Assembly: GCA_005799475.1 (NCBI GenBank)
Contig: SYGQ01000040.1
Location: 1 to 17,794 of the forward strand
Reading direction: 5' to 3'
DNA from: Planctomycetia bacterium
GTDB lineage: Bacteria > Planctomycetota > Phycisphaerae > Phycisphaerales > SM1A02
DNA: 17,794 nt
Part shown: positions 7,918-14,996 of the stretch, one piece after another
Numbering within the stretch: position 1 is the stretch's first letter
Layout of the letters: every line of letters starts with the position of its first letter
Notes under the pieces: generated by a model
Told to the model about the DNA's origin: nothing
Seen by the model: the letters and a program-made list of their open reading frames with translations, nothing else
The model's database searches: none
Made by a program: the position numbers and the translations under genes

Positions 7918-8865
7918 ATGCCGATGATCGAGACGGTCAACCTGACTCGGAAGTACGCGGACCTCGTCGCGCTCGACAACCTGAACCTCACGATCGACGA
8001 GGGCACCTGCTACGGATTCATCGGTCCAAACGGTGCCGGCAAGACGACGACGATCAAGATCCTCGCCACGCTCTTGAAGCCCACTTGGGGAGAGGCCCGT
8101 GTCGACGGCCATGTGGTCGGCTACCAGAACCATCTCATTCGACCGATCATTGGCTATGTGCCGGACTTTCTCGGCGCCTACGAGGACATGCTCGTCAGCG
8201 AGTACCTCGAGTTCTTCGCCGCGTGCTACGGCATCCACGGGGCGGCGCGAGCAAAGGTGGTGGCGGAAGTGTTGGACCTCACCGACCTCGGCGGCAAACG
8301 CACGGCCGATGTGAATGGACTCTCGCGCGGCATGCAGCAACGGCTCTCGGTGGCGCGGGTGCTCCTGCACGATCCCAAAGTGCTGCTGATGGATGAACCA
8401 TCGAGCGGGCTTGACCCGCGAGCGCGCATCGAAATGCGCGAACTTTTGAAGGAACTCAGGAGGATGGGCAAGACCATCCTCATCAGTTCGCACATTCTTT
8501 TCGAGTTGGCGGAGTTGTGCACCGCTGTCGGGGTCATCGAGCAGGGCAAGTTGGTCTACTCCGGATCCGTGCACGAAATGATCGCCCGCGCCGGTGGCGG
8601 CGGTGTCGTGCATATCGTCGTCGAAGAACGCCCCAAGGAAGCCGCGCTGCTTCTCAAACAGGTGAGGGGTATCCTCAAGGTCGCATTGGAACGAGAAGAC
8701 CAGATCATCCGTATCGAAGTCACGATTGACCCCAAGGGCGGGCTACCGGTGAGTGACATTCCCAGTCGCTTGATCGCACAGGGATTCCGCGTCACTCGAT
8801 TCACGCAGGAGCCGGTCTCGCTTGAGACGGCGTTCATGCGCCTCACGAAGGGCCTCGTCTCGTAG
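7918..8865 (+). CDS. ABC transporter ATP-binding protein (ABC-2/CcmA-like exporter class)
   Basis: The product is a 315-residue nucleotide-binding subunit that powers a membrane partner. Walker A GPNGAGKTT is at 36-44, signature LSRGMQ at 135-140, Walker B VLLMDEPSSGLD at 155-166, and the H-loop histidine at 192 (ISSH). The Q-loop reads IGYVPDFLGAYEDM, with aspartate (83) where most ABC proteins have glutamine; I recall this VPD/MPD form in one exporter ATPase subgroup. The last 100 residues are the C-terminal extension usual for drug- or gliding-type exporters. No ABC-2 permease is encoded here; the two-helix protein just upstream is the only visible candidate partner. The ATG follows the upstream stop by 9 bp and nadK follows by 6 bp, so the genes are probably cotranscribed. 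The substrate cannot be predicted. Confidence 0.95.
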   Translation: MPMIETVNLTRKYADLVALDNLNLTIDEGTCYGFIGPNGAGKTTTIKILATLLKPTWGEARVDGHVVGYQNHLIRPIIGYVPDFLGAYEDMLVSEYLEFFAACYGIHGAARAKVVAEVLDLTDLGGKRTADVNGLSRGMQQRLSVARVLLHDPKVLLMDEPSSGLDPRARIEMRELLKELRRMGKTILISSHILFELAELCTAVGVIEQGKLVYSGSVHEMIARAGGGGVVHIVVEERPKEAALLLKQVRGILKVALEREDQIIRIEVTIDPKGGLPVSDIPSRLIAQGFRVTRFTQEPVSLETAFMRLTKGLVS

Positions 8866-8871
8866 GCACCC

Positions 8872-9723
8872 ATGAAGGCCCTGCTGGCGGCAAGTCCCGA
8901 CCGACCATCGACCGCGAGCATTCTGGCGCGAGTGCGCGACATCGTGAGTGCGCACGCGGAGATCGTGGCCGAGGTCGATGTCGACGCGACGGAGCTCTCG
9001 TCCAACCTGCAGTTCGACCGACTTGTCGCCGTCGGTGGTGACGGCACGCTGATCGCGCAGGTGCGCCGCGTGTTGGAACGCGGCGTTCCCTTGGTCGGTG
9101 TCAATTCGGGACGGCTGGGATTCCTCGCCGAGTTTGATGTAGAGAGCTTGGCGCGCGAGGCGCGGTCAATCTTCGGACCCTCGCCGCTGATTCGACAGCG
9201 GATGGTGATCGAAGCGACAGTGAGGCGCCGTGATGGCGAAATGGTCTTTCGAGGCGTGGCCGTCAATGACGCGGTGGTGACCGCCGGGATGCCGTTCCGA
9301 ATGATCGAACTGCAACTTGGGTTCTCGGGTCAGCCCGGTCCTGATATCACCGGCGACGGCGTCATTGTCGCGAGCCCGCTTGGCTCGACCGCGTACAGCG
9401 TGTCTGCGGGCGGCCCGATCGTGCATCCGGATGTCGAAGCGCTCATCGTGACGCCAGTGTGTCCGCACAGCTTGGCGTTTCGGCCGATCGTGATTCCAAG
9501 CCACACCGATGTCACCATCAGCGTCGAGCGGGCGAACCCTGGGAGTTCGCTCGTTCTCGATGGTCAAACGAATGTTCGGCTGGCCGTGGGTGACATCGTG
9601 ATCATTGGGCGGCACCCGGCGGTCGCGCGACTTGTGGGGAATCCCCAGATCACCTACTGGCAGCAACTCCTGTCAAAGATGCGCTGGGCTGCGGCGCCGA
9701 CCTACCGCGACCGCGGGACCTAG
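8872..9723 (+). CDS. nadK: NAD kinase
   Basis: The product is 283 residues, normal for bacterial NAD kinase, which phosphorylates NAD to NADP and supplies the cell's NADP pool. The diagnostic motifs are all present: GGDGT at 55-59, NSGRLGFLAEF at 78-88, the substrate-binding VND near 131-133, and GDGVIVASPLGSTAYSVSAG at 161-180. HSLAFRPIVIPS (199-210) belongs to the C-terminal beta domain. The ATG lies 6 bp after the ABC ATPase stop, so it is probably the last gene of that operon, although it is not functionally related to export. Its TAG stop overlaps the stop of the convergent gene in a shared CTAG. Confidence 0.97.
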   Translation: MKALLAASPDRPSTASILARVRDIVSAHAEIVAEVDVDATELSSNLQFDRLVAVGGDGTLIAQVRRVLERGVPLVGVNSGRLGFLAEFDVESLAREARSIFGPSPLIRQRMVIEATVRRRDGEMVFRGVAVNDAVVTAGMPFRMIELQLGFSGQPGPDITGDGVIVASPLGSTAYSVSAGGPIVHPDVEALIVTPVCPHSLAFRPIVIPSHTDVTISVERANPGSSLVLDGQTNVRLAVGDIVIIGRHPAVARLVGNPQITYWQQLLSKMRWAAAPTYRDRGT

Positions 9724-10364
9724 CACCGTCTCGCCATCAGTGCGCGCACCTGCGACTCATGCCATCGCGAGAGCAGCGTGATCGAGAGGAGCGCTCCCGC
9801 GAGCGCGCAGAGCATGTCCCACTGGGCATCCCATGGATCGCCTTGCGATCCGAGGTACGCATCAGCCGAGGCTCCCAGCGCGACGGAGGCCCCCCACTCG
9901 ATCATCTCGAAGATCGCGCTGAATGCGAGGGCGCAGGCCACGCAGAGTCCGGCAAGCCAACGCCCATCCGCGAGAGCGCTCGTGCGACGGAGGAGTTCTC
10001 GCGCGATCAGCGAGGGGACGAATCCCTGAAGGAAGTGGCCGAAGCGGTCGAAGTCGTTGCGCGAGGATCCGCTCCACGCTTGCACCCACTCGCCCAGCGG
10101 CACAAACTCGTAGGTGTACCGCGCGCCGACGAGCAGCACGATCGCGTGCACCGAAAGGAGGACGAGAAGCAGAGTGGTGACCCCGCGCGTGCGCGCGACA
10201 GCGACGCCGAGCGGAAGCCCCGCGATGACCCACATCGACTCGAGCCACCAGGTCAAACGATCCACGGCGTTGAGGCGCGACCAGATGAGCGTGAGGGCGA
10301 GGATCGCGACGAGCAGCCATCCCATGAAGTGCCGCCGCCGCGTCCTCTCCAAACCGAAGTACAT
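9720..10364 (-). CDS. yjdF: YjdF-type (DUF2238) inner-membrane protein
   Basis: From ATG 10364 the product has 214 residues, close to E. coli YjdF. The family pattern is clear: GARYTYEFVPLGEW (80-93), RNDFDRFGHFLQGFVPSLIA (102-121), FSAIFEMIEW (148-157) and GASADAYLGSQGDPWDAQWD (164-183). About five or six hydrophobic helices are visible (14-29, 37-56, 61-80, 113-124, 134-156, 182-199). The conserved Asp, His and Glu residues sit near or within the helices. The molecular function is unknown. A shorter start at ATG 10325 (201 residues) is possible. I prefer 10364 because it adds a basic N-terminus (ERTRRRHF) before helix 1 and has TATCAT 7 bases upstream. It converges on nadK, sharing stop-codon bases, and diverges from serS. 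Confidence 0.9.
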   Translation of the reverse strand: MYFGLERTRRRHFMGWLLVAILALTLIWSRLNAVDRLTWWLESMWVIAGLPLGVAVARTRGVTTLLLVLLSVHAIVLLVGARYTYEFVPLGEWVQAWSGSSRNDFDRFGHFLQGFVPSLIARELLRRTSALADGRWLAGLCVACALAFSAIFEMIEWGASVALGASADAYLGSQGDPWDAQWDMLCALAGALLSITLLSRWHESQVRALMARRC

Positions 10365-10377
10365 TTCTCGGATGATA
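10360..10377. promoter_or_regulatory. Back-to-back -10-like elements between yjdF and serS
   Basis: The plus strand carries TACATT (10360-10365), 6 bases before the serS ATG at 10372. The complement carries TATCAT (10377 to 10372), 7 bases before the yjdF ATG at 10364. Each hexamer lies over the other gene's start codon. No clear -35 or ribosome binding site is seen for either. If used, both transcripts would be leaderless or nearly so. Confidence 0.4.
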
Positions 10378-11757
10378 GATATCAAGGCCTTCCGCGAGAA
10401 TCCGGAGCGGTTCATCCGTGGCGCCTCGGACAAGGGCATAACGATCGACTTTGCGCGCCTTCGCGCCCTCGACGACGAGCGGCGCTCGATCCTCACGGCA
10501 CTCGAGGCTCGTCGCGCGTCGCAGAATCAGTTGGGCAAGGAGACGGGGCTTCGGATCGGAAAACTGAAGGGGCAACTCAAGGCAGCGGCTGCTGAAGCGC
10601 GCGGCGCGATCGAGGTTGAACTTGCCGCACTGGAGGCGGCGCCGCTGAAGCTCAAGGCGGAAGTGACCGTGCTCGAAGCCGAGTTGGCCAATGTCGAGCC
10701 GGCGTGGCACGCGCTCCTGATGACGGTGCCGCAGCCTCCTGCTCACGATGTCCCTAAGGGCGCGGGCTCCGAGCAGAATGTGGAGATTCGCCGCTGGAAT
10801 CCAGCGGGATTCGATCCGTCAAGACCCTTCAAGACCAACCGTGGATTCGCGCCCAAGTCACATCAGGAACTCGTGAAGGCGCTCGGCCTTGTCGACTTTG
10901 AGCGCGGCGTCAAGATGTCAGGGACGCGCCACTATGTGCTCAGCGGCATGGGGATGCGGCTTCATCAGGCGGTGCTCCGCTACGCGCTCGACTTCATGGC
11001 CGACCGGCGCGGGTTCCGTCCGATGGGCGTCCCCGTCATCGTGCGCGAGGAGTGCATGGTGGGCACTGGGTTCTTCCCTGCCGGGCGCGAGCAGGCCTAC
11101 CACATCGAAGAGTTGCGCCGCGGCGGCGGTCACGACATCTTTCTTACCGGCACGGGCGAGGTCGGACTGATGGGAATCCACGCCAACGAAGTCATCCCCC
11201 ACGAATCGCTCCCGCTGAAGTATGTGACGAGTTCGACATGCTTCCGGCGAGAGGCAGGCGCCGCGGGCAAAGACACCGCAGGGCTTTATCGCATCCATCA
11301 GTTCGACAAGGTCGAGCAGGTCGTCGTCTGCCGAGCCGACGATGCGGAGAGCCGCCGCTGGCACGCCACGATGCTCGAGTCGGTCGAGATGGTGCTCCAG
11401 TCGCTGGAACTGCCCTATCGACTGCTGCAGTGCTGCACTGGTGATCTTGGCGTGAAGAACGAGGACATGATCGATGTGGAGTGCTGGATGCCCGGGCGCG
11501 GGGAAAACGGCGAGTACGGCGAGACCCACTCTGCCAGCCGACTCGGGGATTTTCAGTGCCGACGGCTCAATCTCCGCTACAAGGACGAGCACGGCAAGAT
11601 GCAGTTTGCGTACGCGCTCAACAACACGGTGATCGCAAGCCCGCGGATTCTGATTCCCTTGCTCGAGATTCACCAGAACGAAGACGGCAGCGTCAGCGTG
11701 CCCGAGCCGCTTCGTACGCACCTAGGCGGTGTCGAAAAGATCGAAGCGTCACGCTAG
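10372..11757 (+). CDS. serS: Seryl-tRNA synthetase
   Basis: The product has 461 residues; it charges tRNA(Ser) with serine in the cytoplasm. It opens with MIDIKAFRENPERFI, the usual start of bacterial SerRS, which fixes the start codon. Residues about 28-110 form the long antiparallel coiled-coil arm that holds the tRNA variable loop. The class II core follows: TGTGEVGLMGI (259-269) in the serine-binding TxE region, motif 2 TSSTCFRREAGAAGKDTAGL (286-305), and motif 3 around THSASRLGDFQCRRLNLRY and NNTVIASPRILIPLLEIHQ near the C-terminus, ending in the common VPEPLRTHLGG. It is about 30 residues longer than E. coli SerRS (430). The gene appears monocistronic and is divergent from yjdF; no Shine-Dalgarno is seen. 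Confidence 0.97.
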   Translation: MIDIKAFRENPERFIRGASDKGITIDFARLRALDDERRSILTALEARRASQNQLGKETGLRIGKLKGQLKAAAAEARGAIEVELAALEAAPLKLKAEVTVLEAELANVEPAWHALLMTVPQPPAHDVPKGAGSEQNVEIRRWNPAGFDPSRPFKTNRGFAPKSHQELVKALGLVDFERGVKMSGTRHYVLSGMGMRLHQAVLRYALDFMADRRGFRPMGVPVIVREECMVGTGFFPAGREQAYHIEELRRGGGHDIFLTGTGEVGLMGIHANEVIPHESLPLKYVTSSTCFRREAGAAGKDTAGLYRIHQFDKVEQVVVCRADDAESRRWHATMLESVEMVLQSLELPYRLLQCCTGDLGVKNEDMIDVECWMPGRGENGEYGETHSASRLGDFQCRRLNLRYKDEHGKMQFAYALNNTVIASPRILIPLLEIHQNEDGSVSVPEPLRTHLGGVEKIEASR

Positions 11758-11772
11758 CGCACGCTGTGTGCG
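11758..11772. terminator. Small hairpin after serS (weak terminator candidate)
   Basis: CGCAC (11758-11762) and GTGCG (11768-11772) form a perfect 5-bp stem with a 5-base loop directly after the serS stop, in the 28-bp gap before the convergent lipoprotein stop. No T-tract follows. It could help end transcription from either side, but support is weak. Confidence 0.25.
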
Positions 11773-11785
11773 GTCGAGCCGAATC

Positions 11786-12301
11786 TCAGGGCCGTCCGCC
11801 CGTGTTCACAATCGGGTACGGCGAGAGCGACGATGGCTTGTTCATCAGCCAGAAGCGCGCCCAGTCGTCCTGTGCTTCGCGCAGGTTGACATCGCCCACA
11901 ACGGTCGAGTTCATGTACGCCTCGTTCACAGAGAGGCCCTCGCCGGCAAGTTCCGGCGAGAGGTCGCGGCCAATGACGACGGCGTTGGCGCAGTAGCTCT
12001 TGTTGCACGCGTCGTTGATCGCCTTCATCTTGGCGTAGGTGGCGTTGGAGTAGCCGTTGTTGAATGAGTACGCGACGGTCGCTCGCTCATCCGCCAACGC
12101 CTTTCTGAAGTCCAAGAGCGAGCGCCGCGTCGCCTGGTCGAGATACGCGACGCGCGCGTCCTCGCTGTTGAGCGTCACCCAGTCAGGTGGAAGCGACGCC
12201 CGCACCTTCTCAAGCGGAACCGAATTGGGTTGATTCGGAGTTTGGCAACCCACCGCAAGGGCGGCGAGCAGAACTGACACGACGATGGCGGGCGAATTCA
12301 T
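11786..12301 (-). CDS. Predicted lipoprotein, unknown function, third gene of FlgO-type cluster
   Basis: The product has 171 residues. The N-terminus (MNSPAIVVSVLLAALAVGC) is a lipoprotein signal with lipidated Cys19. The mature part is soluble, and I recognise no family. It holds a helical N-terminal half (about 28-75), then a Tyr/Asn-rich segment (YSFNNGYSNATYAKM, 78-92) and a cysteine pair, C99 and C104 (DACNKSYC), that could form a disulfide outside the cytoplasm. ATG 12301 is chosen because the signal begins there. On the complement TATAGT (12316 to 12311) lies 9 bases upstream, and GGTGAG close to the start is a poor ribosome site. The gene is 38 bp behind the flgO-like gene, so it may be read from that operon, its own promoter, or both. 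Confidence 0.8.
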   Translation of the reverse strand: MNSPAIVVSVLLAALAVGCQTPNQPNSVPLEKVRASLPPDWVTLNSEDARVAYLDQATRRSLLDFRKALADERATVAYSFNNGYSNATYAKMKAINDACNKSYCANAVVIGRDLSPELAGEGLSVNEAYMNSTVVGDVNLREAQDDWARFWLMNKPSSLSPYPIVNTGGRP

Positions 12302-12339
12302 AGGCTCACCACTATACCGGAGTGACCGCCCCGACTCGA

Positions 12340-13053
12340 TCAGTACCCAGCGCTGAATGGCCACGGCTTCTCGCAGGGGGCGCAATTCGACTTCGGGCGC
12401 ACATAGCCCAGAATCTGCGATGCCTCAGGCGGAAGTTCCTTGTTCTCAAGCAGCGCCCATGTCCGCGGACCGATCGGCACCTCAAACTGGTGCGCCGCCA
12501 CAACGGCGTTCTGGTCGACATTGATGAGCTCAGCCATGACATAGACCTTGTTCAGCGCCACCGAGTAGGTGCTCACGAGAGCGGCTCCAGCGTTGTACTG
12601 CGATGCCAGCGTGAGAATGTTGCGCGACAGGAGGAACTCTCCTGCGTTGGGTCCCTGGATGATTGGCACATACGCCTGCCGCATGTCGACCTCAATCACC
12701 TTGTTGACGCGGTGCGCATGGAGTGCGGTCTTGAGCGACTGCCCCATGAGCCGACCGAAATTCGAGGTCTCGTGAAGGTCGTTCAGGTTGACGCAGACGG
12801 CGCAGATGACTGGGCGTGTCGAGTCAAACGCGTCATCACCGATGATCGGATCCCGGGCGTTGGCCAGCATGTAGTCAACCGCGCGGTACGCCGTTTCGGT
12901 GTAGTTAGCGTCGTAGCACGTCAGGGAAGTGCAACCGACGTCCGTCACGAGTGAGTTGCGCGTCGGGACACATGCCGCCGTTCCGAGCAAGACGGCGATC
13001 CCGATACTGCGCAGAAGAGCTGAGGAAGTCATCATCATGGGGTCGCCTTTCAT
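12340..13053 (-). CDS. FlgO-family lipoprotein with three extra cysteine pairs
   Basis: From ATG 13053 the product has 237 residues with a lipoprotein signal ending GTAAC (lipidated C28). The body matches the FlgO domain: VCVNLNDLHETSNFGRLMGQ (86-105), VIEVDMRQAYVPI (119-131), GEFLLSRNILTLASQYNAGA (138-157), then ALVSTYSVALNKVYVMAELI. In Vibrio, FlgO is an outer-membrane lipoprotein tied to the flagellar base and motility. No flagellar gene is visible here, so a flagellar role is only inference. Unusual are three cysteine pairs in the mature part: C41/C46 (GCTSLTC), C84/C87 (CAVC) and C224/C227 (CAPC). ATG 13053 overlaps the previous stop (TGATG), implying coupling. ATG 13038 (232 residues) has AAAGG 7 bases upstream and also leaves a good signal peptide. 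Confidence 0.85.
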   Translation of the reverse strand: MKGDPMMMTSSALLRSIGIAVLLGTAACVPTRNSLVTDVGCTSLTCYDANYTETAYRAVDYMLANARDPIIGDDAFDSTRPVICAVCVNLNDLHETSNFGRLMGQSLKTALHAHRVNKVIEVDMRQAYVPIIQGPNAGEFLLSRNILTLASQYNAGAALVSTYSVALNKVYVMAELINVDQNAVVAAHQFEVPIGPRTWALLENKELPPEASQILGYVRPKSNCAPCEKPWPFSAGY

Positions 13054-13367
13054 CAGGGGTTCAACTGCGGGTACTTCGTGTCGGTCGTGGTCACGGTCGT
13101 TTGAAGGACTCGCTGATCGGTGCGCGAACGCGGATCCAAGACCAGCGTTGGCCTGTACTGCTGGCCAAACGCGATGGTGTTCGTCGGTCCGTGAAGGTGG
13201 AACGATGGCTCCACGGGCACCGGGTTCTGGGTGAGTGGGAGGCCAGGAAGCGACCCGGCTGGATACCCCGTGAATGTCTGACTGCGCTTCATTGAGTGGC
13301 AGCCGAAGAGTCCCGCTCCAAGAAGCGCGACAAGTGTCACCATACCTAGCGCATCACTCTTTCGCAT
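13053..13367 (-). CDS. Small predicted lipoprotein, first gene of the FlgO-type operon
   Basis: The product has 104 residues from ATG 13367, chosen because GAGG lies 6 bases upstream; an ATG at 13379 would add four residues. The signal peptide MRKSDALGMVTLVALLGAGL leads to a good lipobox, LFGC, with lipidated C23. The mature part is short, rich in Pro, Thr and Gln (SLPGLPLTQNPVPVEPSF), with no other cysteine and no recognised domain. It looks extended rather than globular. Its stop overlaps the start of the FlgO-type gene by one base (TGATG), so the two are very likely translated together and may act together at the cell envelope. In Vibrio, FlgO works with another small lipoprotein, FlgP; I see no sequence likeness that would justify that name here. 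Confidence 0.8.
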   Translation of the reverse strand: MRKSDALGMVTLVALLGAGLFGCHSMKRSQTFTGYPAGSLPGLPLTQNPVPVEPSFHLHGPTNTIAFGQQYRPTLVLDPRSRTDQRVLQTTVTTTDTKYPQLNP

Positions 13368-13384
13368 TGTGTACCTCATGGCAG

Positions 13385-13414
13385 AGCATAAGGAATGGAC
13401 GCCCGATCGGTCAA
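13385..13414 (-). promoter_or_regulatory. Sigma-70-like promoter of the lipoprotein operon
   Basis: Read on the complement, TTGACC (13414 to 13409), an 18-base spacer and TATGCT (13390 to 13385) form the best -35/-10 pair I found in the window. A start site about 7 bases on, near 13378, would give a leader of about 11 bases with the GAGG ribosome site (13377 to 13374) before ATG 13367. Confidence 0.6.
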
Positions 13415-13731
13415 CGGGCAGCGCCGAACTTTCGATGGTCCCGATCCACCCGGCGCGGCACACGACGATGTGGAAGACACCTCGCGCACCGTCGTGTAAA
13501 GACCATGAGCCACACGATCGCTGGGGTCGCGAGAGCACGCGCGATACGCGCCTGACGAATCGGCGTCTTGAGCATTGGACCATCGCCATCGCCGGGCAGC
13601 GCTCGCGAGTGAGAGTCGATGAACAATCGAACCACCCGGAGACGATTGAAGGATGCCCGCGGTCGAGGCCGGATCAGGCCACGCAGCTCGACGAACTATC
13701 CCCTTTCTTGTTCTCAGGCCGGGGTCGGAGT
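13415..13731. other. Intergenic stretch without a recognised gene
   Basis: This is the longest gap in the window: about 364 bases lie between the amidase stop at 13732 and the lipoprotein start at 13367, and the promoter above takes the near part. The remaining 317 bases hold no RNA gene, repeat or strong terminator that I can see. A 74-codon minus-strand frame (13411-13635) is arginine-rich with no ribosome site, and I do not consider it a gene. Confidence 0.5.
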
Positions 13732-14982
13732 TCAGGCGCGAACCGTCAACTTCGCGATCGTCCTGAGCGCGAGTGCGTGGAGCGCCTTCACGGAGAGTTC
13801 GAGGTCTTCTTCGCGGGTGTCTTCAAGGGGATTGTGGCTGGTGCCGTTGAGACTCTGCACGAAGAGCATCACGGTTGGGATCCCCCGCCGCGCCACGCTC
13901 GCGGCGTCGTGCAGCGGGCCCGATGGCATGCGGAATGGCACGCCCGTCGCGTCCTCCACCGCCTCTTCGGCGAGGTGGATGAGATCCGAGTCGAAGTGGA
14001 TGGGCTCGATCTGCCAGAGACGATCCCAAGTGACGCTGACATGACCCTCGCGTGCGAATCGCTCGGCGGCGTCGTGCGCGGCGGCGAGCATCGCGGCGAG
14101 GGTGGGCGCTTCAAGATGCCGCTGGTCGAGCGTGATCCGACACTCCTCGACGACGCTCGTGACGATGCCGGGCTTCGTGGTGCACGAACCGATCGTGCAC
14201 ACGCCGCCGTACCGCTGCGCGATGGTGTAGATCTCTTGGGCCAGCCGTCCGGCGGCAAGGAACGCATCGCGTCGCGAGTGCATTGGCGTCGAGCCCGAGT
14301 GCGCGGCCTGTCCCTTGAAGGTGATGGCATGGCGCTCGACGCCAACCGTGCCAACGACCGCGCCGAGCGAGAGACCCCGTTCAAGCAGCACCGGCCCCTG
14401 CTCGCTGTGCCGTTCGAGATACGACGCGGCGTGTTCGAGTTCGCGCGACCTCGCGAGAACCTGTTCGAAGTCGATGCCCACGGTCGCGAGGGCGTCAGGG
14501 AGTTCAACCCCGTCGCGGTCCTTGAGAAGACGGACGCTCTCAAGTTCGAGACCGCCGCAGCACGCCGCGGAGCCGAAGAGGCTGCGCCCGAAGCGAGCCC
14601 CCTCTTCGTCGGCCCAGTCAACAAGGCGAAGCGTGATCGGAGGTTTGCCGTTGAAGTGCGACGAGAGGTGGCGGATGACTTCGAGCCCGGCCACGAGATT
14701 GAGGCTTCCGTCGAGCCATCCGCCATTGGGGACGCTGTCGATGTGGCCGCCGATGAGGAGTGACTGCTTCGACGCGCCCGCACAAGTCGCCCAGAAGTTC
14801 CCGGCTTCGTCTCGGTGGCACTCGAGCCCGGCCTCGCGGCACTTGGCTTCGAGCCACTCGCGGGCCTTGGTCCATGTCGGCGTGAACGCCACGCGCTGTG
14901 CGCCGAAACGGTCACCCGTCAGAGCCTGCAGTTCCCTCAGGTGCGTGATGACTCGGCGTGGTTCGAGCGTTGGCGTGGCCAT
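13732..14982 (-). CDS. M20-family hydantoinase/carbamoylase-type amidase (possible beta-ureidopropionase)
   Basis: The product has 416 residues, typical of Zn-dependent amidases that split N-carbamoyl amino acids, ureidopropionate or allantoate. The two-metal site is complete: GGHIDSVPNGGWLDG (78-92; H80 and D91), DEEGARFG (125-132; catalytic and metal glutamates), ERHSEQGPVL (190-199; H192), GQAAHSGSTPM (224-234) and SHNPLE (382-387; H383). The usual DG..GV after the second metal ligand reads DGSLNLVAGLE, a variant of one subgroup. It is divergent from preT/preA, 85 bp apart. This favours a role as the last enzyme of reductive pyrimidine degradation, releasing beta-alanine, CO2 and ammonia. 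That role comes from context; allantoate or N-carbamoyl-amino-acid hydrolysis cannot be excluded from sequence. ATG 14982 has no clear ribosome site. Confidence 0.9.
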   Translation of the reverse strand: MATPTLEPRRVITHLRELQALTGDRFGAQRVAFTPTWTKAREWLEAKCREAGLECHRDEAGNFWATCAGASKQSLLIGGHIDSVPNGGWLDGSLNLVAGLEVIRHLSSHFNGKPPITLRLVDWADEEGARFGRSLFGSAACCGGLELESVRLLKDRDGVELPDALATVGIDFEQVLARSRELEHAASYLERHSEQGPVLLERGLSLGAVVGTVGVERHAITFKGQAAHSGSTPMHSRRDAFLAAGRLAQEIYTIAQRYGGVCTIGSCTTKPGIVTSVVEECRITLDQRHLEAPTLAAMLAAAHDAAERFAREGHVSVTWDRLWQIEPIHFDSDLIHLAEEAVEDATGVPFRMPSGPLHDAASVARRGIPTVMLFVQSLNGTSHNPLEDTREEDLELSVKALHALALRTIAKLTVRA

Positions 14983-14996
14983 GCGTCGGGTGCCCC

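Noticed and set aside
5944..8613. Long minus-strand frames (5944-7335 and 7381-8613) antisense to the GATase-like protein and the ABC ATPase
   Set aside because: Low-complexity, Arg/His/Asp-rich translations with no motif; the plus-strand frames carry a signal peptide, membrane helices and Walker motifs.
9759..10595. A 278-codon plus-strand frame across yjdF and the start of serS
   Set aside because: It overlaps two genes with clear family motifs and translates to charged low-complexity sequence.
13411..13635. A 74-codon minus-strand frame in the largest intergenic gap
   Set aside because: No ribosome binding site and an arginine-rich composition; its 3' end overlaps the lipoprotein operon's -35 box.
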